Shown here piece after piece: positions 41,802-52,434 of a stretch of 64,000 bases of DNA. Numbering within the stretch: position 1 is the stretch's first letter; every line of letters starts with the position of its first letter. The stretch spans positions 62,001-126,000 of the forward strand of contig CM030939.1 in the NCBI GenBank assembly GCA_018136815.1. Reading direction: 5' to 3'. The notes below the pieces were generated by a model, which saw only the letters and a program-made list of their open reading frames with translations, ran no database searches and had not been told where the DNA came from. Source of the DNA: Isochrysis galbana (Eukaryota > Haptophyta > Isochrysidales > Isochrysidaceae). A program made the position numbers and the translations under genes.

Positions 41802-43640
41802 ATGAGCGCCGCCACATCACCCTTCGCTCTCGCTGCCGGCTCACCCTTTGAGAAGCGGCGGACGTCCGAAGGGAATGAGGTGCCACCGCTTGCTCCACGC
41901 TCTCCTTCCGCCTCCGTGGGGAGTGAGGAGGTGACGGTGCCGCTCGCCGAGCTCAAGCGGGCCAAGGCAGATGCAGCCGCACTCTCCTCAACCCTCGACG
42001 ACGCCGATGTCGAGTCGCGTGCAGCTGCGGCCGAGCAGAGCGCCATCGAGGAGCGCGTTGCGGCGGCCGTCGCCGCAGCGCTCGAGGCCGAGCGCGCGAG
42101 GGCGGCGGCCGAGGCGGAAGCAGCAGCGGCCGGCTATGAGAAGAAGCTAGCGCAGGCAGTCGAGGAGGCGGTCGCGCTCGAGGCCGACAAGGCTGCAAAG
42201 GCCGCAGGTGATCATGAGACGCGTTTGACGGAGGCATTTCACAGTGCCGTCGCCGAGGCACTCCAACGCGAGGTTGCCAAGGTGGAGGAAGCGGCGGCTG
42301 CAGCAGCCGCTGAGTTCGAGGCTCGACTGGCCGCGGCGATTGAGCAGAGCGCTGCCGAGGCGCGGCGTGCGGCGCTCGAGGAGGCGGCCGCCGATGCGGA
42401 GCCCGCGCAGGCTGTCGCAGCAGCCGACGACGAAGACGTCGCGGTTGCCGTTGCGGAGGTGGAAGCACGCGTGGCTGCGGCCACACAGCAGCTGCAGGAG
42501 CTGAAGGAACATCACCACACCGAGCTCCGCGAGCTAGGGATCAGGCTCGAGGCCGAGGCGGCCACACGCGTCGCCGCGGCCCTCGCGCAGAGCGAGGAGG
42601 AGGCCAAGCTAGCAAGAGAACTTGCTGTGCAGTCTGCTGTCCAGCAAGTGGAGGCCAACTGGAAGCGGGAGGATGCTGCCAAGATGGAAGCGGCCGCCGC
42701 GGAGTCGGCACGTGCGCTGGCGGAGGCACGCGAGGCCGGCCGCGCGGCTGGCTTCATCGCCGGGCGAGAAGCCGCGGAGGCGGAGAGCAGCTCTGTGATC
42801 GACTCGCTCAAAGCTGAGATTGAGGCGCAGGCCGCTCAGGCCAGTGGCTCAGAGGCAGAGATCTGCTCACGACTCGAAACAGAGATCATGGCCAGACTCG
42901 AAGCAGATACCAAGGCCGCATGCGAGGCTGCAGTGGCCGAGGCACTCAAGGCCGAGCGCGCCATCGCCAATCAGGAGAAGGTGCGGGCAGTGCAGGCTGC
43001 GGTAAGGGCGGCACTCGCGACCGCCCGCGCCTCGCCGGTGGCTCCGTCGCCTGCCTCCGCAGCCGATGCGCCCACCCTACCCGCAGCGGTCGCCTCATCC
43101 GCCACTGGCCTCTCCGAAGCTAATTCTGCGGCCACCGCGATGGGTGTGACCCCGCCCGCGCAGCCCCCCAGCGCCGCCGCCGCTGTGACGCAGCCTCGAG
43201 GTAGTGCGGCGGCCAAGGCTGCGGACGTGTTGGTCATCCCGACCGCTGCGCCCAATGTGCCCGCAACAACAGCGATCAGTGAGACTGGCTCCAAGCATGA
43301 TATTATGTGCACCAAGGCTAGGCCCTCAACGTCGCAGCAGACCGCACCAGATGACGACAACGAGGAGAGCGACGACAGCGACGAATCCTCGGGAGAGGAG
43401 AGCGACAGTGCGGAGAGTGGCGAGGAGTCCGACGACTCCGACTCCGAGGTGGAGATCGCCCGCAAGGCGGCCCTCGAAGAGGCTAAGAGGAGGCGCGCCG
43501 AAGGCGCTAGCCTACCAAGGGGGCGTGGTCAAAAGGGCAGGGGACGTGGCGCTGCGGGTGGGCGCGGTCGTGGTCGAGCCGCCGCCGCACCTAAGGCGAC
43601 GGCCAACGATGGCGGCTTTTTCAGTTGGTTGGGCTTCTAG
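41802..43640 (+). CDS. Ala/Glu-rich coiled-coil protein with acidic and RGG C-terminus
   Basis: A single exon, 612 aa, starts MSAATSPFALAAGSPFEKRR. Residues from about 45 to 410 are a long Ala/Glu/Arg helix with heptad-like spacing (EERVAAAVAAALEAERARAA and many similar stretches), strongly predicted as coiled coil. A Ser/Pro/Ala linker follows, then a very acidic segment (DDDNEESDDSDESSGEESDS), a charged helix (EEAKRRRAEGASLPRGRG), RGG-like repeats (GRGRGAAGGRGRGR), and the hydrophobic end GGFFSWLGF. No known domain is recognised. The RGG and acidic parts suggest contact with RNA or chromatin; this is inference. The upstream exon edge (TTCCTCGCAG at about 41746) leaves a 5' UTR intron possible. 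Confidence 0.72.
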   Translation: MSAATSPFALAAGSPFEKRRTSEGNEVPPLAPRSPSASVGSEEVTVPLAELKRAKADAAALSSTLDDADVESRAAAAEQSAIEERVAAAVAAALEAERARAAAEAEAAAAGYEKKLAQAVEEAVALEADKAAKAAGDHETRLTEAFHSAVAEALQREVAKVEEAAAAAAAEFEARLAAAIEQSAAEARRAALEEAAADAEPAQAVAAADDEDVAVAVAEVEARVAAATQQLQELKEHHHTELRELGIRLEAEAATRVAAALAQSEEEAKLARELAVQSAVQQVEANWKREDAAKMEAAAAESARALAEAREAGRAAGFIAGREAAEAESSSVIDSLKAEIEAQAAQASGSEAEICSRLETEIMARLEADTKAACEAAVAEALKAERAIANQEKVRAVQAAVRAALATARASPVAPSPASAADAPTLPAAVASSATGLSEANSAATAMGVTPPAQPPSAAAAVTQPRGSAAAKAADVLVIPTAAPNVPATTAISETGSKHDIMCTKARPSTSQQTAPDDDNEESDDSDESSGEESDSAESGEESDDSDSEVEIARKAALEEAKRRRAEGASLPRGRGQKGRGRGAAGGRGRGRAAAAPKATANDGGFFSWLGF

Positions 43641-44988
43641 GACCTACCTCCACCACATCGGCCAGGATAGTGAAGATAGCAGAGGTTGGGGGGAGGGGGA
43701 AGGGAGGGGTTAGCTCTGCGCTCCAAACACCCAATGTAATCTGTTCAATCAGCTTCACTTCCGAGCACAACAACAGTTCAATCGCACAAAAGGAGGGACT
43801 GCCACACATGCATGCATTTTGCCAAGACTCCAGTTGTGCGTGCACTGTGTTCAAAGGGGCGTTTGCAGTGTGTTAGTCATGTGATTTCACCCCTTGCTCC
43901 GTCTCGAAATTGCAGTGATGAATCTGCAAGCTTAATCACAGTTGGCATGTGATCGATCCCTACGGCTACGGCAGATATGGAGCGAGCCTCAAGCGCAAAA
44001 AGATGGTGGGTCTCGTAGCTGGGCCTACACTTTTTGAAGTGTGGCGCGGCTGCAAGACCTTGCATCACGTATCACCGTAGTGCGGTCGGTGCTGCCGGCA
44101 GGCTACTATCTGCACTACTAACTATTCGGTTGGTCGCATAATTTAGCGCCAAACGCTTTAGCATTAGCTTGAGCTTCATAGAGAAGCTTACACGAGCAGC
44201 GCCCGCTAATGACCAATAGACCATAGCAGAATGGTAATGGAACGAGATGCCGGGCCCTTATCATTATAGCTGGTATTTCAACAAAGCTCAACGCTGTGGT
44301 TTCANNNNNNNNNNNNNNNNNNNNNNNNNNNNNNNNNNNNNNNNNNNNNNNNNNNNNNNNNNNNNNNNNNNNNNNNNNNNNNNNNNNNNNNNNNNNNNNN
44401 NNNNGAGCTTTTTTCGAGTGAGACGTTGAGGCTAGAAGTAGGATGTGGATATGGACAAAGTTAATAGCAGAAGCTCAAGCCGGTCTAGCAGTAGCAGCGC
44501 CTCGACGCTTTCGAAAGCGTATGCGGTTGTGGTCATGACCAGCGGCTTTGTGCTCGAGTGTAAAACGAGGACTCACTCGCTAGTTCAACAGTTGTCGCGA
44601 TAAAGGTCATGCGGAAGTCGGAAAATTGGAAGTGGAGGAGAGATGCATTGGGCTAGCCTTTAGTAGCAATTTATCTGCCGCCGAACAAAATCCCGAATTG
44701 TGCGTCGGGATCATTGCGAGTTGCGCCTTCACCAAGTTCCGCAAGCTGTGGTCTATGCCTCCATCCGATGACGCATTGGGAACTTTTGGCAGCGGGCCTT
44801 GGATGGGTGGCGCAAAGAACTAAGGTGGTGGATTTCAGCACGAGGCCCCGTTGAGGCGTTTAGATGTTCATCGTCCTCTGGTGCCTACGAGATGATTTAC
44901 ATTGCGGCGATCGAAAGGAGTGTAGGCAGGTCGCGTCCCGGCCAGGTCGCACAGGCTAAACGTTCTTCATGACGAGCGACGCACTTAC
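43641..44988. other. Intergenic with assembly gap, no gene seen
   Basis: No supported coding region on either side of the N-run. Base composition is more balanced than in the genes. Confidence 0.45.
44305..44404. other. Assembly gap of 100 N
   Basis: Exactly 100 N bases, the usual placeholder for a gap of unknown size. Anything spanning it is uncertain. Confidence 0.99.
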
Positions 44989-45886
44989 CTGCGACTTGAA
45001 GCCAGCGGATCGGTCGGGGAGGTATGTTGGAATCAAGCCACCACAAGCCAACTCCGTGAATATGTCGAGCCGATCGCGTTCCAGCTGCATCTCGAGACCC
45101 TGCCAAATTGATGATGAACAGATGTAAGTGAGACGGAGGCGTGCTATTGCGCACGTGTCGCCCAAGGCAGGTCGATTGCCTACAAGCGCAGCAGCGCCGT
45201 TTCGCATCCAGTATAATCACCTCCACCAAATCTTCATGTGGACCTTTTGGCCTTGTGGACGCCTCGCTGGCGGAGCTCTCATATTGGAAGAGAGCCGGGG
45301 TGAATCGAATCGAGTCCAGCGCCGAATTCAAGTTTTGGAACAGACAAGGCGCAAGTGAAGACGTCTCCGACGCGAAGCACGAGGACGTTGGCTGGCATTG
45401 GGAGAGTGAGGACGTAGCCGGTACTGCATGAAGTAATAGCACTGCTGGTTCTGCCAAGAGCACGAGCTCGTTGCGGTTCAAGAGCCGTTCACCACCTACA
45501 CGTGAAGCAACGGAGTTCGCATGAGCTCGTGAAAGGCTGCGGCCCGTCGACATCACTGGCCAGTCAAGAGCACCACGCACAGGAATGCTCTGGGTTGGTT
45601 GAGCTGAATTGCTAGCTGACCCATCCATATTGGTTCACGGGGTGCTGGGCGGGCTCTCACCGTGGCCATCGAGCAGAACTCTAACCTGCCTCTCGTTGGA
45701 TAGCACGGTACCTGTCCGGCCGACCAGCTCCTTTGCTCGGCAGTCGGCGGTGATGAGGACTCGCTGAGCGTGTTGGAAAGTTTGGTTGTCTTTCCTGCGC
45801 TTCTTCTTCTTCGCCTGCCTTTCCTTGAGTTCCGGCACGTGGTAGGACGTGCGCAGCAGCCCGATGGTTCCGGGGTTAAACAGCAT
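44989..45886 (-). CDS. Unrecognised multi-exon gene
   Basis: Two exons are supported by splice signals. Exon A (45886-45661) starts MLFNPGTIGLLRTSYHVP, has a Lys/Arg cluster (RQAKKKKRRKD) and ends ELVGRTGTVLSNERQVRVLL, before the donor GTGAGAGC. The basic cluster could be a nuclear signal, and the GRTGTV segment resembles a KOW/SH3-like strand. A later exon (45099-44989) reads GLEMQLERDRLDIFTELACG then LIPTYLPDRSAGFKSQ, before the donor GTAAGTGC. The middle exons, roughly 45560-45130, could not be placed. More exons may lie toward the gap. No family is recognised. Confidence 0.4.
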
Positions 45887-46340
45887 GTCGTTCCTTGCAC
45901 GTAGGCTCTCACTGCGACAAAACGAGCTTCTTCCCGATGTGGGTGTGAGTGAGTGAGTGCCGCCCGACCCGCGATAGAGAGGCGAGGAGGGAATGGATGT
46001 AGGTAGTAAGAGGAAAAAGAGGATATCGCTAGATCGCTAGGGAAACACTCGCATAGAGAGAAGGGGAGGGAGAGAGAAGGGGAATAATCCGAAGAAAGGG
46101 AGGAGAATGTCCTCCTCTGGGACCGACCGAGATGCTCCCTCTCAGCAGTGACGAAGCGACGGCGACGCCCATCCGCCGTCATTGACTGGGCAATCGTGCA
46201 ATCGCGGCCACGAATGTATTGGATTGGTCCCACGTTTCCGACTGGCGTCCTCTGGCATATGAGATGAGGTTGCGTTGACGATTCTCACATCGAGTTCAGT
46301 CTCGCAGCCCGATCGCCATCTCCATCTCGATCGATCCTTC

Positions 46341-46436
46341 GGAGATAAGGGCGATGTCGGTAGAAAAGGTAGTGAGTAGTGACACCCAGATTGTAGTAGT
46401 AGTAGGTGTTAGCTCAGAATCTTCAGGCTTTTTCCT
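46341..46436 (+). repeat. LINE-type 3' tail
   Basis: GGGCGATGTCGGTAGAAAAGG, GTAGTAGTAGGTGTTAG and CTCAGAATCTTCAGG occur in the same order as at 19890-19966. It lies in the otherwise empty stretch 45887-46586. Confidence 0.5.
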
Positions 46437-46586
46437 TCGACAATCGACACTCGCCGATGAAGAGGCCACAACCGCAGGCCTGTTTTTTTTTTCAGCTGAC
46501 ACCCCTACAACTAGAGTATAACTCCTACCGCCGTCGTCGTCGTGGTACACCCACGTCAGCTCACTTGTATTTTTGGGTTGCATTCC

Positions 46587-47934
46587 TAGATGGGAAATAC
46601 GTATTCACCGCATTTGGCTGGAGGCGGAGGTCAAATGCATATGTATTTGCGGCTGTATTTGAAGCGCATCATGGGCTGTAGGCCTCGAATGTGTATTTGA
46701 AATAGTATTTGCAATGTGCAATGTGTTTGGCCGGAGGCCAAATCCAAAAATACCAACAAATACATCCGTATTATTTGGGCGTATTTGTATTTGTATTTTT
46801 GTATTCACTATGGGGGTTGCGGAGGGCACCACAGTATGCGTGCGCCATTAACCATTAAGAAAACAGGACGGCACAGGAAGTCCTGCAGTGCTGCGGTGGC
46901 AGCGCAGCGCGAAGAGGGCTGTATGGCAATGCTCGCCACGTTTCCCGGGCGCCGGGCGCGCGGGTGGGCAGTCTGCGGGGTTGGGAGGAAGCGTACACGC
47001 AGCGTCCCACCTCGTTCAAGGGTTTCTCCATCTCTCGCGACCGCGCTTCCCGCTCCCTCCGCGTCGCACGACGCGCCCCGTGCCGCTCACCACGGGCGCC
47101 GCAACCCGTCACGAGGACTCGACGCATGCCGCCGTGGCTATTGCACGTCGCAGTCACATCGCCGCATGTCACGTCCTGTGCCGCACGTCGGGCCGGAGTG
47201 CCGCATGCGCGCGCGAGCGACGCGCGCTGCCGCTCCTGCCGTATGCTAGGCAACTGACGTGCGACGGCGTCGGGCCACTTACGCCGAGATCTCGACGCAG
47301 GGTTTCCTTCTGGCTTCTGGCATAAGGCGAGATGTCGACGCATTATAATAGCAGTATCGCATGTTGATTTCTTGTCCTACGACACAAAATGTAGCACACA
47401 AAGGGGGGGTCGGCCCCCCTAACGATGGCGGTCTCGCCCTCTCCTCCTCGCGCCGCGCTTCATGCTTCACGGCCGCCATCGCCGCCCACGTCGACTTATC
47501 CGAGCCCGCCCCCGCCCACCTCGAAGCCCTCGCCGATGCCACATGGGGAGACCGCAACATATACGCCGTCCTCCTCACCTTCGGCGGCGGCGCCATCATG
47601 CACTAGACAAAAAAAGCTCGCGCTTGTCGTCGACTCTTCGATGGAGGCGGAGGGTATCGCCTCGTGCAAAGGAAACTATTGTCTATTGTTATTTCTAGCG
47701 ATGGAGCGCGCGCCACCCGCTCCCATCTCCCAGCCCCCCGCCGCCACGACGCCCCACCGGGGCCGCCCCAAACCGCCGGAGCCCAAGCGCTCGCAGGCCT
47801 CCGCGCCGCCTGACGAGGACGTCGACATGACGGCACCACATTTGCAATGCACATAGTTGGCCGGAGGCCAAATACGTCCATATTTGTCCGTATTTGCGGG
47901 CCCCAGCATCATTTCTGTACTTCCCGTCTAGGGA
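46587..47934. mobile_element. Probable non-autonomous DNA transposon with inverted ends
   Basis: The left end reads CCTAGATGGGAAATACG. The right end, inverted, reads CCCTAGACGGGAAGTACAG. Both ends are rich in subterminal GTATTTG / CAAATAC words and the palindromic GGCCGGAGGCCAAAT (46730s and 47858-47874). The flanks are similar to each other (CATTC and GAATG), so the exact end and target duplication are not settled. The interior has no transposase that I recognise and includes a segment related to the short retroelement ORF start (47664-47850). The right end lies only 47 bp before the ADCK2-like ATG. Confidence 0.5.
47664..47850 (+). repeat. Diverged 5' fragment of the ORF-bearing short retroelement
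   Basis: AAACTATTGTCTATTGTTAT precedes an ATG that reads MERAPPAPISQPPAATTPH, clearly related to MERAATAPEPQATLATAPH at 23864. Homology stops near the transposon's right subterminal repeats. Confidence 0.6.
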
Positions 47935-47980
47935 ATGTAGCCGTGCGCGGGCGGGCGGCCGACGGGAGAGAGGGAGAGAG

Positions 47981-50412
47981 ATGCCTCTCTCACGCCTCGC
48001 TGCCCCTCCCGGCTCGAGCTGGCGCGTGGCAGCGGCGGGTGCGCGGCGGGCGGGCTGGACAAGGGAGCGGCTCATATCATCGCGCGCCATCCCGCAGCTG
48101 CTTGCGCTGCGCTACCCGCTCGAGCGCAGCGGCGGCTCTCGAGCGGCTCCACTCTGTCGGCTGTTGCTGCTTGGTGGGGGTTTGGCTGGTACCGGCTACG
48201 CGCGGCGCGTGGCGCTGTGCAACGGTTCGTTAGACACCGCTCCAGAGCAGCTGGGCCAAGGCCATCGAGTACGGCCGGGGGTGGAGGCCACACCGACCTT
48301 CTGTGGGCTCCTTCGCATCATCACACGTGCCCTCTGGCTGAGCTCCCTTCTCTCTATCCCCTTGACTCTCGGCCTCGCATGCCTCATCCTTCCGGAGTCG
48401 CTCAGGCCGTATCGCGCAACTGAGGCCTGGCTTCTGTGGGCCTTGCAGTGCGGCGGGGTGTGCACCATCAAGCTCGGGCAGTGGGCTTCCACGAGGCCGG
48501 ACCTGTTGCCTCGGTCGATCTGTGCATCTCTTGGTCATCTCCATTCTACAGCCCCGACCCATCCCGTTGAGGAGACCCAACGCCAGCTCGCCCTCGCATT
48601 CGGCAATAAGGGGGCGGCATACATTGTGCAGCTTAATCCTCAGCCTATCGGCTCTGGCGCCATCGCGCAGGTCCACGAGGCGCTCTCAAACGATGGGCAA
48701 AACTTGGCGATCAAGGTTGTTCATCCAGGAGTAGAGGTCAACGTTTCCGTCGACCTTTGGCTACTTAAGATGGCTGCTCGCCTAGTGGAAAGCTTCACTC
48801 CGGTATGTCACCACCTCCTTTAAAGCCGGGCACTGTGGACGACATCGTGTGCAACAGCGACATGGAAACCCTCCTAGATAAGACCGGCCTGCCATTATTA
48901 GAGCGCAAAGCAATTACACACCGCGCTTGTTGACTGCCTTCCTTCCTTATTGCCGGATGCTGCCCGCTTCGCAGCTGCACGGTATGCAATGGCTAGCTCT
49001 GCCAGAGGCCGTTGATCATTTCTCTGAGTTCATGCACCAACAGCTTGATCTACGCACTGAAGCCTACAACCTGACGAGATTTATCGCGAACTTCCCGGAC
49101 GCTGCCAGTAGTAGCGGGAGCATCGCGTTCCCTCGGCCTATCGAGGGCTTCGTCACTAAGCATGTCCTCGTCGAGACTCTGCTGCCTGGTAAGCCCATCT
49201 CGTGTCTGTTGGGTCGTGATGGACCAACAGATGGGTTCACGGGCAGTTTGGACAAGAAGGCGGAGATCGACACTCGCAAACGGATCGCACGCCGAGGATT
49301 GCATGCCTTCCTCAAGATGGTGAGTTCCGTCACGCCCCATTGCACGATTTGCCCACGAGGCAGAAGACATGCTCCGCACAATGGTGATGGCTCGAATGTG
49401 CGCTCGTCGGCCTGGACACAATCGCTCAGGTTCTCGTCGATAACTTTGTGCACGCCGACCTTCACCCCGGGAACATTCTTGTGGAAACGTGCGCACAAAC
49501 GGATGATGTCTTGATGCGGCCAAAGCTGGGGCCCAGCGAACCTCTCGTAGGATTCGTCGATGCCGGGCTTGTTGTCGAGCTGTCAGCCAGAGATCAACGA
49601 AACTTCGTCCTGCTCTTCCACGCCATCGCACAAGGCGACGGCGAGCGAGCGGCAGATCTCATGCTAGAGAATGCGCCGCAGGTGAACGAAAGCATGTGTG
49701 CCGTTTGTGAGAAGGGCGCACTCTCTTGGAACTGCGGGCAGGATCCGAGCGAGGCGAGTTTTAGGCGCCGCGCACGATTCTGCTAAATCCTTGACATGGT
49801 TATGGCGCTTGTACTCACCATGTCGCCCATCCCGCAGCAAGCATGTGCGGACGCTGCTCGATTCCGAGAAGGCATGAGGGAGCTCTTGAGTCGGGCACGT
49901 TTTGGCCCCGATGGCGCTTTCAACCTGTCCACCCTGCACATTGGGGACGTTTTGGCAGAGGTGCGAATCTGTGTTCGTGGCAACCTTGCGTCGTCCGCCT
50001 GGAGAACACGCCATGGGGAGCACTGTGACGACCGGACGATGAAGATCCTACGTGCGACGTCGCAGGTAACAATGCTCGTGCGACTTAACCACGTCAAAAT
50101 CGATCCGACATTTACCACCCTCGTCATGGCCATCGGTGTGCTCGAAGGGTGAGGCATACACGTGCTATCCCGCCATTTTACCGACCTATGCGTACTGTGA
50201 CGACGGGCGCACTTCGCGTGAGCATTCATTCGCGTCGGTGTGCACGACGAGCCCCTTGGTTTGCGGCTCATTGCATCGTTTGCACCACCTCACACTGTTG
50301 CAGCCTTGGGCGTCAACTCGATCCTCAGCTCGATCTCTTTTCCGTGGCGATTCCGCTGCTTGTCAAGTCACCATATGTACGCTTGATAGCGCAAGATCTG
50401 CCCAATAGGTAG
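47981..50412 (+). CDS. ADCK2: ADCK2-like atypical kinase (ABC1/UbiB family)
   Basis: Six exons splice in frame: 47981-48802, 48975-49319, 49430-49681, 49838-49960, 50066-50148 and 50304-50412, giving 577 aa (human ADCK2 is 626). The N-terminus is Arg/Ala-rich, as in mitochondrial presequences, and a hydrophobic segment (LWLSSLLSIPLTLGLACLIL) follows. Family motifs in order are CTIKLGQWASTRPDLLP (KxGQ helix), QPIGSGAIAQVHEA (the Ala-rich loop that replaces a glycine loop), LAIKVVHPG (lysine), MHQQLDLRTEAYNL, VDNFVHADLHPGNIL (catalytic loop) and LVGFVDAG (the DFG position). ABC1 proteins support coenzyme Q and lipid metabolism in mitochondria or plastids. The ADCK2-like subfamily is inferred from the LRTEAYNL and VDAG regions and length. 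The start is 47 bp after a TTCCCGTCTAGG motif at a transposon end. Confidence 0.88.
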
Positions 50413-50597
50413 TAGTTGTTGGTGCTGGTGGAGGTGTGGATGGAGCTGTGGATCTTTATCAGCCAAGCTATGAACGCATGGGGAGTGGGGAGGGACGAGG
50501 AGAGCCCGGATGGGACAATAGGCTTCTAATAGGTTCTATTAACAGGTCAAAAGGTCTACCAGACCCATTACCTGTTAACTGTTAATAGGTAATAGGC
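50413..50597. other. AT-rich intergenic stretch with repeated TTAATAGGT words
   Basis: Words such as AACAGGT / ACCTGTT face each other around 50540-50577, and TAATAGG is repeated. No gene is seen. Confidence 0.4.
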
Positions 50598-51031
50598 TTA
50601 AAAAAAACCATCTGAAGATTCTGGGCTACACACCTACTAGACTAGGGTACTTCCCCATCCCTACCGCCCTTGTTGGTCGCTATTGTGTCTCAGTGGGTTT
50701 ATGTCCAGTCGAGGCGTATCTCGTCTCAGCTTTGCTCTGGTTCGGGTCCCTCGGCAATTATATATGCCACCCCCATCGAGGTGGTCAGCGTTTGTAGCTC
50801 TAGACTTGGTTCTAGCTTTCCTCTTGCACATAGTGTGAACAAAGGGTATATATCATTCAAGTCGATCCTTTTCTTCGGCTGTCTGCCCATGCCTGCTTGG
50901 GCGGTTCTAGCCGAGTCTGTCGTACTTGCAAATAGTAGTGCCTTGCTTAGTGCCGTGTACCTGTCTATCGTTCTTATCAACACTGATTCCTCCGAGAATT
51001 CAATGCCGTCGTAGTGTACCTTGTAGAAGTC

Positions 51032-51780
51032 AACTAAGTTTATACTTAGTTCGCCCATGGGGGGGCACGAGCCCCCCCCTCTCTCCACTCCTCCCCTGCC
51101 ATGGGGGAGGAACCACCCACTCTCCTGGCATGCCTGATGGCTTGCCAGGAGGCCACTGCCATGCTGACCCACTCTCTCCCTGACAGGCTCGCCTGATTCG
51201 CGCGTCCTGGCCCCTCGTGGCCAGCCCATCGCTCCAACCCCCTCTCCCCCCCTGTTCGACAGGCAGACAGGTGCAGAGTGGGGGCCCCTGAGGCCCAGGA
51301 GCGCCAGCGAGGGAGAGGCAGGGGAGACCAGGGCCCAGCCCCAGCCTCCTCTGCCCCCTGAGCTGGCCTCCAGGAGCCTCCAGGGGTCTCCAGAGGCAGC
51401 TGCAGGCCTGTCGCAGGCGCGCCATCGCGCGTGCCTGCAGGAGAGGGGAGAGAGAGCGCGGAGAAGGGGGTGGGCGGAGCGAGGGCTCCGCTCACCGGAA
51501 AATATGTAAGTCCCGCACCTGTTTACAGGAGAAGTCGGGACTGAGGACGCCGCCAGCCCGGTAGGCATAGGAGGAAGGGGGGAACGGATCACCGGGGGGG
51601 GGCGCGGGCCACCGACCATATCTAAGCCCTTTTCCCCTATCCCCCTAGTAGTGCACGGGGGGAGTCGCCTGATGGCGGGGGGGAAAGGGCCGGGAGAGAG
51701 GGGGTGTAGAAAGGTTTGCTGCGTGAGTAGAAAGTAGAGGGTCCACGGCCGCGTGTGCGGTGAGACTATTAAGAAGTTAA
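51032..51780 (+). mobile_element. 749-bp non-autonomous retroelement nested in the LINE
   Basis: Flanked by TGTACCTTGTAGAAGTC at 51015-51031 and 51781-51797 (17 bp). The 5' part (AACTAAGTTTATACTTAG, then ATGG/CCAT-rich sequence) is shared with the element at 52435. The 3' part (GTTTGCTGCGTGAG to ATTAAGAAGTTAA) is shared with 19612-19700 and, inverted, with the element at 57995. It interrupts the LINE codons between ILTDFYKV and HYDG. No protein is recognised. Confidence 0.82.
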
Positions 51781-52434
51781 TGTACCTTGTAGAAGTCTGT
51801 TAAGATATACCTCCATGCTAGAGTGTAGAGTATGGTGAGCGATCGCGGTGTTTTCCCCCCGGGGTGCATGAAAAGGTTATCTACGGATTACCTCTTCCCT
51901 GCTTCTGCCATTTCGGGGTGTGTATCTTGCCAGTTTGTCGAGCGTCTCGAGTATCTTGACTACCCTCGGGCATTCGCCTAAGTGGGTGGAAGATTCGTCA
52001 GTCGCCTTGCACATGCGGCAAGTTTTGTCTCTGTCCGCGAACCGGTTGTAGGTGCCTATCCTTCTGTGTGTGGGTTAAGTGCTTGAAGTGGAGGTGTGTG
52101 TCCCTCGCCGTCATCATCGGGGATGTATATATTGTGGCTAGGTGTTCCCACGTGTTGTCGGGTACCGGTAGTCGCTGTTTCCAATTCTCGGGTCCCGTTA
52201 GGCGTCTACGCTTTCCGTCCGTCTTCTGCATTGCTCGTGTTAGTTGCTCCGCTCCCATTTTGTGCAGCGGGGTATCTCCGTCCAGGGTATACTCGTCCGC
52301 TAGAGGCAAGGCTAGGGCTGACCGTGGGTATTTTAAGCCTCAAGGTCTCGTCGGCGACATTCTACCCCTTCTCTTACTTTCTTTCGATGTCATCAAACGT
52401 TCCATGACTGTCTTCTGTCTTCTCCTCATGCATT

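Noticed and set aside
40490-42046. Long Pro/Arg/Gly open frames on both strands around the antenna gene promoter
   Set aside because: They are produced by G- and C-runs. The spliced light-harvesting gene and the 41802 gene explain the coding signal, and the frames contain no natural sequence outside those.
44247-44429. Open frame across the N-run
   Set aside because: It is made mostly of unknown bases and carries no information.
46296-46583. Minus-strand frame starting right after a TTCCCATCTAGG motif
   Set aside because: It overlaps a LINE-type 3' tail and has no recognisable protein character.
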